Below, piece by piece: positions 16,739-24,823 of a stretch of DNA of 42,502 nucleotides (the first letter of the stretch is position 1; each line of letters begins with the position of its first letter). Both the position numbers and the translations under genes were made by a program. The DNA comes from Rhodococcus aetherivorans (GTDB lineage: Bacteria; Actinomycetota; Actinomycetes; Mycobacteriales; Mycobacteriaceae). The notes beneath the pieces are model-generated. The model was not told the DNA's origin. It worked only from the letters and a program-made list of their open reading frames with translations, and ran no database searches. The stretch spans positions 1 to 42,502 of the forward strand of contig NZ_JAALEG010000054.1 in the NCBI RefSeq assembly GCF_011058165.1, read 5' to 3'.

Positions 16739-18462
16739 CGCAAATCGGCCTCGTCCGCGCGCAGCACCCACTGCGAGAAGCGTTCTCCCGCAGTGCGGTG
16801 CTTGACGAAGTTGCGCACCACGCGCTCGATGTAGTCGCCCATCTCGGCGCTGGTCACCTTGTGCTGGCGCAGCTTGCGGCCGAACGCGGCATCCATGCCG
16901 AGCGTCCCGCCGAGGTGCACCTGGAAACCCTCCACCTGGTTGCCGTCCCCGTCGTCGACGAGCTGGCCCTTGAAGCCGATGTCGGCGACCTGGGAACGCG
17001 CGCACGAGTTGGGGCAGCCGTTGATGTTGATCGTCACCGGAACGTCCAGCTGGGCGTTGATGTCGGCGAGGCGCTGCTCGAGCTCGGGCACCAGCGCCTG
17101 CGAACGCTTGCGGGTCTCGACGAACGAGAGCTTGCAGAACTCGATGCCCGTGCAGGCCATCAGGTTCTTGCGCCACGGCGTCGGGTTCGCGGGCAGGCCC
17201 AGTTCGCCGAGGTCGGCGATCAGCTGATCTACCTTCTCGTCGGCGACGTCGAGCACGATGAGCTTCTGGTACGGCGTGAAGCGGATGCGATCGGATCCGG
17301 CCTTCTCGGCCGCGTCGGCGACGGCGGCGAGGATCGTGCCGGAGACCCGGCCCGCGATGGGGGCGACGCCGACCGCGTTGAGCCCGTTGCGCAGCTTCTG
17401 CACGCCCACGTGGTCGATCGGGCGCGCCGGCTTCTCCGGCGCGGGTCCGTCCAGCAGCGGCCGCTTCAGGTATTCCGTTTCGAGAACGTCCCGGAACTTC
17501 TCGACGCCCCAGTCCTTGATCAGGAACTTCAGCCGCGCCTTCGAGCGCAGGCGGCGGTAGCCGTAGTCGCGGAAGACCGACACGACGGCCTCCCACACGT
17601 CGGGCACCTCGGCGAGCGGGATCCACGCGCCGACCCGTTGCGCCAGCATCGGATTCGTCGACAGGCCGCCGCCGACCCACAGGTCGAAGCCGGGGCCGTG
17701 CTCGGGGTGGTTCACGCCGACGAACGCGACGTCGTTGATCTCGTGCACCACGTCCTGCTGACCGGAGATCGCGGTCTTGAACTTGCGCGGCAGGTTCGAG
17801 TACTTCGGGTCGCCGATGTAGCGGCGGACGATCTCCTCGACCGCCGGTGTGCCGTCGATGATCTCGTCGAGGGACTCGCCGGCGAGGGGGGAACCGAGCA
17901 CCACGCGGGGGCAGTCGCCGCACGCCTCGGTGGTCTTCAGGCCGACGGATTCGAGACGGCGCCAGATCTCCGGGACGTTCTCGACCTCGATCCAGTGGTA
18001 CTGGACGTTCTCGCGGTCCGACAGGTCGGCGGTGTCGCGAGCGAACTCGGTCGAGATCCCCGCGATCGTGCGCAACTGCGCGAGGTTCAGGGCGCCGCCG
18101 TCGCAGCGCACCCGCATCATGAAGTACTTCGCCTCGAGCAGATCGATGTTCTCGTCGCCGGTGTAGGTGCCGTCGTAGCCCTGTTCGCGCTGCGTGTACA
18201 GGCCCCACCAGCGGAAGCGGTTGCGCAGGTCGCTCCGGTCGATTCCGTCGAATCCCGTGTGCGCGTAGATGTCTTCGATGCGCCGGCGCACGTTGAGCGG
18301 GTTGTCGTCCTTCTTGACCTGCTCGTTGGGGTTGAGCGGCTCACGGTAGCCGAGGGCCCACTGGCCCTCCGCGCGCTGCTTGGCGGGCCGGGCCGGGCGG
18401 CGGCGGGCCGCGGCGGTTTCGGTCGTATCGCCGGCGGGGGAGACGTCGGTGGTCGACGACAT
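16735..18462 (-). CDS. sirA: Ferredoxin-dependent sulfite reductase
   Basis: A 575-residue siroheme/[4Fe-4S] enzyme reducing sulfite to sulfide by six electrons. The cluster motif is C-x5-C (Cys437, Cys443 in ACTGIEFC) followed by C-x3-C (Cys483, Cys487 in NGCPNSC). The stretch TTEACGDCPR (Cys181, Cys184) corresponds to the region that in mycobacterial SirA forms a Cys-Tyr link near siroheme. The closely related nitrite reductases share the fold, but cotranscription with cysH, cysD and cysN supports sulfite. CCAGGAG lies seven bases before the ATG. A 114-base region with hairpins separates it from the cysteine leader peptide. Confidence 0.94.
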   Translation of the reverse strand: MSSTTDVSPAGDTTETAAARRRPARPAKQRAEGQWALGYREPLNPNEQVKKDDNPLNVRRRIEDIYAHTGFDGIDRSDLRNRFRWWGLYTQREQGYDGTYTGDENIDLLEAKYFMMRVRCDGGALNLAQLRTIAGISTEFARDTADLSDRENVQYHWIEVENVPEIWRRLESVGLKTTEACGDCPRVVLGSPLAGESLDEIIDGTPAVEEIVRRYIGDPKYSNLPRKFKTAISGQQDVVHEINDVAFVGVNHPEHGPGFDLWVGGGLSTNPMLAQRVGAWIPLAEVPDVWEAVVSVFRDYGYRRLRSKARLKFLIKDWGVEKFRDVLETEYLKRPLLDGPAPEKPARPIDHVGVQKLRNGLNAVGVAPIAGRVSGTILAAVADAAEKAGSDRIRFTPYQKLIVLDVADEKVDQLIADLGELGLPANPTPWRKNLMACTGIEFCKLSFVETRKRSQALVPELEQRLADINAQLDVPVTININGCPNSCARSQVADIGFKGQLVDDGDGNQVEGFQVHLGGTLGMDAAFGRKLRQHKVTSAEMGDYIERVVRNFVKHRTAGERFSQWVLRADEADLR

Positions 18463-18539
18463 ACGGGTACTCCTGGAGTTCGCGAGGGACCGGATCGGGA
18501 TCGGCAGGGCGGGCTGAGCCCGGCGCGGACATGCCTCGA

Positions 18540-18591
18540 CCCGGCGGGAAGCGGGGGCTGCCGGGGGTGGGGCCGACTATCGACAGTCGGC
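18540..18591 (-). promoter_or_regulatory. Candidate attenuator hairpins between leader peptide and sirA
   Basis: Two stems follow one another on the minus strand. The first, GCCGACT-GTCGAT-AGTCGGC (18591-18572), covers the last cysteine codon and the stop of the leader frame. The second, CCCGGC...GCCGGG (18565-18540), lies just downstream. A ribosome paused on the Cys codons would block the first stem. The sirA Shine-Dalgarno is at 18470-18476. Confidence 0.55.
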
Positions 18592-18687
18592 GCAGAAACC
18601 GGCGGTGCAGGACAGACACCGCGATGCACAGACACGCTTGAGGTCGACGTGGCGTCGCGCCACGAGTCGCACTCCGGGTCCGGTCAT
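18577..18687 (-). CDS. Cysteine-rich leader peptide (attenuation ORF) of the sulfur operon
   Basis: A 36-codon frame with the peptide opening MTGPGVRLVARRHVDLKR and ending VCASRCLSCTAGFCADCR. Five of the last 17 codons are cysteine (20, 24, 27, 32, 35). Peptides with an ARRHVDL-type core followed by Cys codons are known upstream of sulfur and cysteine genes in actinobacteria; in mycobacteria, leaderless polycysteine frames act as cysteine-responsive attenuators. No Shine-Dalgarno precedes this ATG. A -10-like CACAAT ends seven bases upstream, so the message probably starts at the ATG. A hairpin overlaps its stop codon. I infer that low Cys-tRNA stalls the ribosome and raises sirA-cysHDN-sirB expression. 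Confidence 0.8.
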   Translation of the reverse strand: MTGPGVRLVARRHVDLKRVCASRCLSCTAGFCADCR

Positions 18688-18694
18688 GCGGACC

Positions 18695-18700
18695 ATTGTG
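18695..18700 (-). promoter_or_regulatory. Possible -10 element (CACAAT) of the sulfur operon
   Basis: On the minus strand CACAAT is followed by seven bases and the ATG of the leader peptide, consistent with a leaderless transcript. The -35 region is not recognisable. Confidence 0.45.
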
Positions 18701-18745
18701 CCATGTCACGGGCCTGTTCTCGAAACGTGGCGGTATTTACGCCGA

Positions 18746-18758
18746 ATTTCGGGGAAAT
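18746..18758. promoter_or_regulatory. Inverted repeat in AT-rich patch between sirA leader and hemW
   Basis: ATTTC-GGG-GAAAT sits in a locally AT-rich stretch (about 18733-18758) of the divergent intergenic region. It lies about 60 bases upstream of the leader ATG and about 90 bases upstream of hemW, so it could be an operator for either. No known box is recognised. Confidence 0.3.
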
Positions 18759-18845
18759 GCCGAGGTGACAGCGCCGGGCCGGGGTGGCGTGTCCGGGCCG
18801 TGTCCGGGCGGCGGGCTCCGGTCGGCCTTCTGGAACACTGGGGGA

Positions 18846-20048
18846 GTGAGTGGAACCAATGTCGGAGTCGGAGCAGGGTTCGAATTGCCGGCCTCGGCCC
18901 TCGCCGGTGTCGGTTCCCGCCCGTTCGGCGTGTACGTGCACGTCCCGTTCTGCGCGAGCCGCTGCGGCTATTGCGACTTCAACACCTACACCGCCGGAGA
19001 GCTCGGCACGTCCGCGTCTCCGCAGTCGTGGCTCGAGGGGTTGCGCAGCGAGCTCGACATCGCGGCGCGACTGCTCGGCGCCCCGGCGGCGCAGACCGTC
19101 TTCGTCGGCGGTGGCACCCCGTCGCTGCTCGGTGCCGACGGCCTGTCGCAGGTGCTCGCGGCGGTCCGGTCGAGCTTCGGCCTCGCCCCGGGCGCGGAGG
19201 TGACGACGGAGTCCAACCCGGAATCGACGTCGCCGGAGTTCTTCGACGGCATCCGCGGGGCCGGTTACACCCGCGTGTCGCTGGGCATGCAGTCCGCCGC
19301 TCCGCACGTGCTCGCGGTGCTCGACCGCACGCACACCCCGGGCCGGGCCGTCGCGGCCGCGGGCGAGGCGCGGGCCGCCGGATTCGACCACGTCAACCTG
19401 GACCTGATCTACGGCACCCCCGGCGAGCGGGACGAGGACCTCGACGCGTCCCTCGACGCCGTGCTCGCTGCGGACGTCGATCATGTCTCGGCGTACGCGC
19501 TGATCGTCGAGGACGGCACCGCGCTCGCCCGCCGGGTGCGCAGGGGCGAACTGCCGGCCCCCGACGACGACGTGCTCGCGGCCCGCTACGAGCGCATCGA
19601 CGCGCGGCTCGAGGCCGCCGGCCTGACCTGGTACGAGGTGTCGAACTGGGCGCGCGCCGGCGATCCGTCGGCGCGGTGCGCCCACAACCTCGGCTACTGG
19701 GACGGCGGCGACTGGTGGGGGGCCGGGCCGGGCGCGCACAGCCACGTCGGCGGCGTCCGCTGGTGGAACGTCAAGCACCCGGCGCGCTACGCGGACGCGC
19801 TCGCCGCCGGCGGGCTCCCGGTCGGGGGCAGCGAACTGCTCACCGCCGGCGACGTCCACACCGAACGGGTGATGCTCGAGGTGCGGCTGCGCACCGGCCT
19901 GCCGCTGGACGTGCTCGCCCCCGAGGAACGACGCGCCGCCGAGACCGTCGTCGCGGACGGCCTCGCCGACCTGCGCGCCGGCCGGCTGGTGCTCACCGAT
20001 CGCGGCCGGCTCCTCGCCGACGCGGTGGTGCGCGCGATCCTGACCTGA
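18846..20048 (+). CDS. hemW: Radical SAM heme chaperone HemW (HemN-like)
   Basis: A 400-residue radical SAM protein. VPFCASRCGYCDF supplies the C-x3-C-x2-C cluster (Cys36, Cys40, Cys43), and GGGTPSLL and ESNPES bind SAM. Proteins of this branch were long annotated as oxygen-independent coproporphyrinogen oxidase but are now regarded as heme chaperones that lack that activity. The start is GTG 18846; AACACT ends six bases before it, suggesting a leaderless message, although GGGGGA also lies close upstream. Synteny matches Rv2388c. The stop codon TGA shares its A with the first unit of the downstream tandem repeat. Confidence 0.92.
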   Translation: MSGTNVGVGAGFELPASALAGVGSRPFGVYVHVPFCASRCGYCDFNTYTAGELGTSASPQSWLEGLRSELDIAARLLGAPAAQTVFVGGGTPSLLGADGLSQVLAAVRSSFGLAPGAEVTTESNPESTSPEFFDGIRGAGYTRVSLGMQSAAPHVLAVLDRTHTPGRAVAAAGEARAAGFDHVNLDLIYGTPGERDEDLDASLDAVLAADVDHVSAYALIVEDGTALARRVRRGELPAPDDDVLAARYERIDARLEAAGLTWYEVSNWARAGDPSARCAHNLGYWDGGDWWGAGPGAHSHVGGVRWWNVKHPARYADALAAGGLPVGGSELLTAGDVHTERVMLEVRLRTGLPLDVLAPEERRAAETVVADGLADLRAGRLVLTDRGRLLADAVVRAILT

Positions 20049-20188
20049 CCGCGCAGCCGCCCGGCGCCCTCACCGCGCAGCGGTGCGATGTCCTGACCGC
20101 GCAGCGGTGCGATGTCCTGACCGCGCAGCGGTGCGATGTCCCGACCGCGCAGCGGTGCGATGTCCCGGCCGCGCAGCGGTGCGATATC
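20048..20188. repeat. 24-bp tandem repeat, five copies plus a degenerate one
   Basis: Units begin at 20072, 20096, 20120, 20144 and 20168, each close to ACCGCGCAGCGGTGCGATGT plus CCTG; a decayed unit starts at 20048 inside the hemW stop codon. Each unit contains the small inverted repeat ACCGC-GCA-GCGGT. The array fills the whole gap between the convergent genes hemW and the ParB-like gene and stops at the latter's stop codon. It may serve as a bidirectional terminator. The period is a multiple of three. Confidence 0.9.
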
Positions 20189-20523
20189 TACGCCTCGGTG
20201 GTGTCGGCGTCCGGGGCGTGAGGGAACAGGGCGTCGTAGTCGAACACTCGCGCATGCAGGACGGTGCGGTTGCGCAGCGCCGAGCGCACGGCCCGGTGCA
20301 GGCCGTCCTCGAGGTACAGCACACCCTTCCACTGGACCGCGTGCGGGAAGAGGTCGCCGTAGAAGGTGGAGTCCTCCGACAGCAGCCGGTCGAGCTCGAG
20401 CACCTTCGTGGTGGTGACGATCTGGTCGAGCCGCACCTGCCGGGGCGGGATCTGCGCCCAGTCGCGCAGCGAGAGCCCGTGGTCGGGATACGGCTTGCCG
20501 TCCCGGACGCCCTTGAAAATCAT
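20188..20523 (-). CDS. Small ParB-like-fold protein, function unknown
   Basis: A 111-residue protein conserved next to hrcA in actinobacteria (Rv2375 position). The block VRLDQIVTTTKVLELDRLL, followed by VLYLEDGLHRAVRSALRN, resembles the ParB/sulfiredoxin-like layout, where a short strand-helix is followed by a G-x-H/R-R box. The usual ParB DNA-binding helices are absent. Start ATG 20523. It is divergent from hrcA across 149 bases and convergent with hemW through the tandem repeat. I do not know its function. Confidence 0.75.
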   Translation of the reverse strand: MIFKGVRDGKPYPDHGLSLRDWAQIPPRQVRLDQIVTTTKVLELDRLLSEDSTFYGDLFPHAVQWKGVLYLEDGLHRAVRSALRNRTVLHARVFDYDALFPHAPDADTTEA

Positions 20524-20584
20524 GGCACCAACTTACGACGCCTCGCCGGCGGGCGCCGTCCCGCTCGCCGTCCGGGACCGGCGA

Positions 20585-20639
20585 CTAAACTGGAGCGAAA
20601 CGGCACGCAGTGCACCGTCCTGCGGTGGTGCGTGCCGTT
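20585..20639 (+). promoter_or_regulatory. hrcA promoter (-10 TAAACT) and long inverted repeat
   Basis: TAAACT at 20585-20590 is a good -10. Starting nine bases later, AACGGCACGCA (20599-20609) is repeated inverted as TGCGTGCCGTT (20629-20639), an 11-bp perfect match. Inside the 19-base spacer a second stem, CACCG-TCCTG-CGGTG (20613-20627), can form. In the transcript this gives a long hairpin at the 5' end, before the GGAGG of hrcA. It does not resemble the CIRCE element. Confidence 0.5.
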
Positions 20640-20672
20640 CCGGGTGCGACAGCAGAGACGGAGGTGGGCGGG

Positions 20673-21716
20673 ATGTCGAGCACCGAGGAACGGCGCTTCC
20701 AGGTGTTGCGAGCGATCGTGGCCGATTACGTGTCCACCAAGGAACCCATCGGTTCGAAGACGCTCGTCGAGCGCCACAACCTGGGCGTATCCAGCGCGAC
20801 GGTCCGCAACGACATGGCCGTGCTCGAGGCCGAGGGGTACATCACCCAGCCGCACACCAGCTCCGGCCGGGTTCCCACGGACAAGGGCTACCGCCAGTTC
20901 GTCGACCGGATCGCCGACGTCAAGCCCCTCTCGGGGGCCGAGCGCCGGGCGATCCTGCAGTTCCTCGAGTCGGGTGTGGACCTCGACGACGTGCTGCGGC
21001 GCGGCGTCCGGCTGCTGGCGCAGCTGACCCGGCAGGTGGCGGTGGTGCAGTACCCCACGCTGTCGGCTTCGTCGGTCCGCCACCTCGAGGTGGTCGCGTT
21101 GACCCCCGCCCGGTTGCTGCTGGTGCTCATCACCGACTCCGGCCGGGTGGACCAGCGCATCGTCGAGCTCGGTGACGTCCTCGGCGAGGAGGACCTGTCG
21201 CGGCTGCGGGACCTGCTCGGTGCCGCGCTGACCGGTAAGCGGCTCGCCGCGGCGTCGATCGCGGTGAGCGAGCTGGCCGAGGATGCGCCCGACGAGCTGC
21301 GCGATGCGGTCATCCGCTGCGCAACCGTGCTGGTGGAAACCCTCGTCGAGCATCCCGAGGAGCGGCTCGTGCTCGGCGGCACGGCGAACCTGACGCGTAA
21401 CGTCGCCGACTTCGACCCGCACGCCGGCTTCCCCGGCTCGCTGCGTACCGTGCTCGAGGCGCTCGAGGAGCAGGTGGTGGTCCTCAAGCTGCTGGCGGCG
21501 ACGCAGGACGCCGGCCGCGTGACGGTGCGGATCGGCGAGGAAACCCAGGTCGAGCAGATGCGCGGCACGTCCGTGGTGTCCACCGGGTACGGTGCCGCGG
21601 GCACCGTCTTCGGCGGCCTCGGTGTGCTCGGCCCCACCCGGATGGACTACCCGGGGACCATTGCGTCGGTGGCTGCGGTCGCCCGCTATATCGGTGAGGT
21701 ACTCGGCGAACGCTGA
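20673..21716 (+). CDS. hrcA: Heat-inducible transcription repressor HrcA
   Basis: A 347-residue repressor with the N-terminal winged helix ([20 protein letters not shown], then [18 protein letters not shown] and [18 protein letters not shown]) and the HrcA C-terminal domain ending [20 protein letters not shown]. It represses groEL-type heat-shock genes through CIRCE elements. ATG 20673 has GGAGG eight bases upstream. dnaJ follows after 71 bases, the same pairing as Rv2374c-Rv2373c, so both probably share the promoter at 20585. Confidence 0.96.
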   Translation: MSSTEERRFQVLRAIVADYVSTKEPIGSKTLVERHNLGVSSATVRNDMAVLEAEGYITQPHTSSGRVPTDKGYRQFVDRIADVKPLSGAERRAILQFLESGVDLDDVLRRGVRLLAQLTRQVAVVQYPTLSASSVRHLEVVALTPARLLLVLITDSGRVDQRIVELGDVLGEEDLSRLRDLLGAALTGKRLAAASIAVSELAEDAPDELRDAVIRCATVLVETLVEHPEERLVLGGTANLTRNVADFDPHAGFPGSLRTVLEALEEQVVVLKLLAATQDAGRVTVRIGEETQVEQMRGTSVVSTGYGAAGTVFGGLGVLGPTRMDYPGTIASVAAVARYIGEVLGER

Positions 21717-21787
21717 GCGCCGGGCGGCGCGGACGGACCATCCGACGACACAACATCTGTGCGAATAGAGAAGGACGAAGAACTCAC

Positions 21788-22936
21788 GTGGCACGGGACT
21801 ACTACGGGACGCTCGGCGTGTCGAAGAACGCGACCGATCAGGAGATCAAGCGGGCGTATCGCAAGCTCGCGCGCGAGCACCACCCGGATGTGAACCCGGA
21901 CGAGGCGGCGCAGAAGAGGTTCCAGGAGATCTCCACAGCGTACGAGGTGCTCTCCGACCCGGAGAAGCGGCGCATCGTCGACCTCGGCGGGGATCCGCTC
22001 GGGTCCGGGCCGGGGGCGGGCGGTGGCTTCTCCGGTGCCGGCTTCGGCGGCCTCGGCGACGTGTTCGAGGCGTTCTTCGGTGGCGGGGCCACCACGTCCC
22101 GCGGGCCCAGGGGCCGCGTCCAGCCCGGCGCGGACTCGCTGCTGCGCACCCGGCTGACGCTCGAGGAGTGCGCCACCGGTGTCAGCAAGCAGATCGCCGT
22201 GGAGACCGCGATCCTGTGCGACGGCTGCGCCGGGTCCGGTACCAACGGCGACTCCAAGCCCGTGCGCTGCGAGACGTGCGGCGGCGCCGGTGAGGTGCAG
22301 TCGGTGCAGCGCTCGTTCCTCGGCCAGGTGATGACCTCGCGGCCGTGCCCGACCTGCCGCGGCGCCGGCGAGACGATCCCGGACCCGTGCCGCAAGTGCG
22401 GCGGCGACGGCCGGGTGCGGGCCCGCCGCGAGATCACGGTCAAGGTGCCGGCCGGTGTCAGCAACGGCATGCGCATCCGGCTGGCCGCGCAGGGCGAGGT
22501 CGGCCCCGGCGGCGGCCCCGCCGGCGACCTGTACGTCGAGATCATCGAGCAGGCGCACGACGTGTTCGTGCGCGACGGCGACGACCTGCACTGCACGATC
22601 CGGATCCCGATGGTCGACGCGGCGCTGGGCACCACCGTCGTGCTCGACACCCTCATCGACGGACCCGCCGAGATCACCGTCGAACCCGGCACGCAGCCCG
22701 GGTCGGTGGCGGTGCTGCGGGGCCACGGCATGCCCAAACTGCGCTCCGGGGTGCGCGGGGATGTGCACGCCCACCTCGAGGTGGTGGTCCCGTCGAAGCT
22801 CGACGGCAAGCAGTCCAAGCTCCTCGAGGAGTTCCGTCGCAAGCGCGAGCACGAGGTGCCCGAGGTCGTCACCACCGGCTCGCAGCACGCCGGGGGCTTC
22901 TTCTCCCGGCTGCGCGACGCGTTCAGCGCGCGCTGA
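21788..22936 (+). CDS. dnaJ: Co-chaperone DnaJ (DnaJ2 type)
   Basis: A 382-residue Hsp40. The J domain (1-65) carries HHPDVNPD, followed by a Gly-rich linker, four zinc-binding repeats ([32 protein letters not shown]) and the client-binding C-terminal domain. It delivers unfolded clients to DnaK and stimulates its ATPase. The start is GTG 21788, with GAAGGACGAAG upstream. It is the hrcA-linked copy rather than the one in a dnaK operon. rsmE follows after 10 bases. Confidence 0.96.
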   Translation: MARDYYGTLGVSKNATDQEIKRAYRKLAREHHPDVNPDEAAQKRFQEISTAYEVLSDPEKRRIVDLGGDPLGSGPGAGGGFSGAGFGGLGDVFEAFFGGGATTSRGPRGRVQPGADSLLRTRLTLEECATGVSKQIAVETAILCDGCAGSGTNGDSKPVRCETCGGAGEVQSVQRSFLGQVMTSRPCPTCRGAGETIPDPCRKCGGDGRVRARREITVKVPAGVSNGMRIRLAAQGEVGPGGGPAGDLYVEIIEQAHDVFVRDGDDLHCTIRIPMVDAALGTTVVLDTLIDGPAEITVEPGTQPGSVAVLRGHGMPKLRSGVRGDVHAHLEVVVPSKLDGKQSKLLEEFRRKREHEVPEVVTTGSQHAGGFFSRLRDAFSAR

Positions 22937-22946
22937 GGCTTGGGCG

Positions 22947-23708
22947 GTGGCCGCAACCCTGTTCTATCTCGATCCGCTGCCCGAGGCCGGGGCTGTCGCG
23001 GTCCTCGACGGCAAGGAGGGCCGCCATGCGGCGACGGTGCGGCGCATCGCGGTGGGTGAGCGCCTCGTCCTGTCGGACGGCCGCGGCCACGTCGCCGACG
23101 TGGAGGTGACGGCCACCGCGAAGGACCGGCTCGAGGCCCGCGTCCTGGCTCGGCGCGAGGTCCCCGCACCGCGCCCGTGGGTCACCGTGGTGCAGGCGTT
23201 GCCGAAGTCCGATCGTTCCGAACTGGCCGTGGAGCTGGCGACGGAGGCGGGTGCCGACGCGTTCGTGCCGTGGCAGGCCGCGCGGTGCGTCGCCCGCTGG
23301 GACGGGCCGAAGGCGGCCAAGGGCGTCGCGCGATGGCAGGCCGTCGCGGTGGCGGCCGCGAAACAGTCCCGGCGCGCCCACGTTCCCGAGGTGGCGCCGG
23401 TCCAGCGGACCGCGGGCGTCGCCGAGGCCGTGCGCGCGACCGTCGCCCGCGGGGGTGTCGCGGCGGTCCTGCACGAGTCGGCAACCGAACCGTTCGCCGC
23501 GCTGCCGCTGGCCGACGTCCCCGAGCTGATGCTCGTGGTCGGGCCGGAGGGCGGCGTCGACGACGCCGAGATCGCGGCGCTGACGGCCGCGGGGGCCCGG
23601 CCGGTGCTGCTCGGGCCGACGGTGCTGCGAACGTCCACCGCCGCGGCCGTCGCGCTCGGAGCGGTGGGAGTGCTCACCGCACGGTGGAGCGCCCGGCCCG
23701 TCGAATGA
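22947..23708 (+). CDS. rsmE: 16S rRNA (uracil1498-N3)-methyltransferase
   Basis: A 253-residue SPOUT methyltransferase with an N-terminal PUA-like domain (about 1-75) and the knotted domain marked by [32 protein letters not shown] and the end [17 protein letters not shown]. It methylates N3 of U1498 in 16S rRNA using S-adenosylmethionine. The GTG start is inferred from similarity beginning at AATLFYLD. It is the third gene of the hrcA operon and ends at a strong terminator. Confidence 0.94.
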   Translation: MAATLFYLDPLPEAGAVAVLDGKEGRHAATVRRIAVGERLVLSDGRGHVADVEVTATAKDRLEARVLARREVPAPRPWVTVVQALPKSDRSELAVELATEAGADAFVPWQAARCVARWDGPKAAKGVARWQAVAVAAAKQSRRAHVPEVAPVQRTAGVAEAVRATVARGGVAAVLHESATEPFAALPLADVPELMLVVGPEGGVDDAEIAALTAAGARPVLLGPTVLRTSTAAAVALGAVGVLTARWSARPVE

Positions 23709-23760
23709 CCCGGGAACCGGCTCCGGAACGCGTTCGGAGGCTTCCGGTTCCGGGTTTTCC
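23709..23760 (+). terminator. Rho-independent terminator after rsmE
   Basis: The arm CCCGGGAACCGG (23709-23720) pairs with CCGGTTCCGGG (23744-23754) apart from one bulged G, with a nested stem CTCC/GGAG between. TTTTCC follows directly. This is the clearest intrinsic terminator in the window and closes the hrcA-dnaJ-rsmE operon. Confidence 0.85.
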
Positions 23761-23787
23761 TGGGGATCTCGCCGCGCGGACCGCGCT

Positions 23788-24021
23788 TCACGGGGCCCGG
23801 CGGTCGAGCCGTACGGCCAGGCCGTCGAGCGGCGCACCCAGGCCTAGCTCGAACAGGTGGTCGAGGTCGAAGTCGTAGCCCTCCGCGGAGAGTGCGACGA
23901 GTGACCGGGCGAACGTCGGGTAGCTGCCGGAGCCGACGATCGCCTCCAGCGCGGGAAGCTGGTCGTCCACATGAGCCCCTGCGGCTCCCGCACGGTGCGC
24001 GGCTGCCGCTGCACTAGCGTG
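23788..24021 (-). pseudogene. C-terminal remnant of a TetR-family regulator
   Basis: The open frame after TGA 24022-24024 encodes an Ala-rich lead-in and then QLPALEAIVGSG, YDFDLDHLFELGLGAPLDGL and AVRLDRRAP, which looks like the C-terminal ligand domain of TetR regulators (dLFefGLdrlLdGLa pattern). About 60-75 residues remain. The N-terminal helix-turn-helix is missing, and the frame is broken just where the divergent hydrolase begins. The residual frame could start at GTG 23970, but I doubt it is functional. The stretch 23709-24027 holds only this remnant and the terminator. Confidence 0.6.
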
Positions 24022-24027
24022 TCACGC

Positions 24028-24819
24028 ATGTCCCGAACCCGTATCGCCTACGGTCCGCAGCCGCAGCAGTTCGGCCACCTGTACCTGCCGGACGCCGCGG
24101 ATCCGGCCGGGCCCGTGCCCGTCGTGATGGTGGTCCACGGCGGCTTCTGGAGCGGGAAGTACCACCTCAACCTCGGCACGCCGCTGTCGCTCGAACTCGC
24201 CGCGCACGGTGTGGCGGCGTGGAACGTCGAGTACCGGCGGCTCGGCGCGGGCGGGCGGTGGCCGGAGATGTCCGCCGACGTCGTCGCGGCCCTCGACGCC
24301 GTCGCCACCGCGGTGGCCGAGCGGGCCCTGGCCGCGGGTGTCGAACTCGATCCGGCCCGGGTGCGGGTCGTCGGGCACTCGGCCGGCGGTCAGCTCGCCG
24401 TGTGGCTCGCGGGTCAGCGCACGCAGGTGCGCCCCGAACTCGTCGTCTCCCAGGCGGGTGCGCTCGACCTCGCGTCCGCGGGTGAACGCGGCCGGCGGAT
24501 CGGGTACATCGAGGACCTGTTCGGTCAGCCCTACGACGCGGATCCGTAGTTGTACCGGTCGGCGTCGCCCCGGCACCGGGTGCCGATCGGTGTGCCGGTC
24601 GCTCTCGTGCACGGCACCGAGGACGCCCAGGTACCGGTGAAGGTCGCCGAGCGCTATGCCGCGGCGGCGGTCGCCGCGGGCGATCCGGTGGAACTGCACG
24701 TCGTCGACGGGGAGGACCACTTCGCGTTCCTCGACAAGCGGACCCGCAGCTGGGCACTGTCGCGCGACCTGCTGCTCGCCCCCGAACCGCTGGGCTCGGG
24801 GGCGCGCTCGGCGGGCTGA
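24028..24819 (+). pseudogene. Alpha/beta hydrolase interrupted by an in-frame amber codon
   Basis: The reading frame encodes a 263-codon alpha/beta hydrolase (esterase/acylpeptidase-like) but has TAG at 24547-24549 (codon 174). Before it are VVHGGFW (oxyanion hole) and GHSAGG with nucleophile Ser118. After it, in the same frame, come GTEDAQVP (Asp199) and GEDHFAF (His231), completing the catalytic triad. The two parts together have normal length. The 173-residue product of the first half cannot be catalytic. TTG 24550 could restart translation but lacks a ribosome binding site. The single change needed is CAG or similar to TAG. The neighbouring TetR remnant suggests the locus is decaying. Confidence 0.85.
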
Positions 24820-24823
24820 GCGC

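Noticed and set aside
20072-20190. CRISPR array
   Set aside because: The repeats are directly adjacent with no unique spacers and no cas genes, so this is a simple tandem repeat.
20524-20672. CIRCE element upstream of hrcA
   Set aside because: TTAGCACTC-N9-GAGTGCTAA is not present; the inverted repeat found has a different sequence and a 19-base spacer.
23788-23970. Intact 60-residue gene
   Set aside because: Sequence is only the end of a TetR ligand domain, without a good ribosome site; treated as a remnant.
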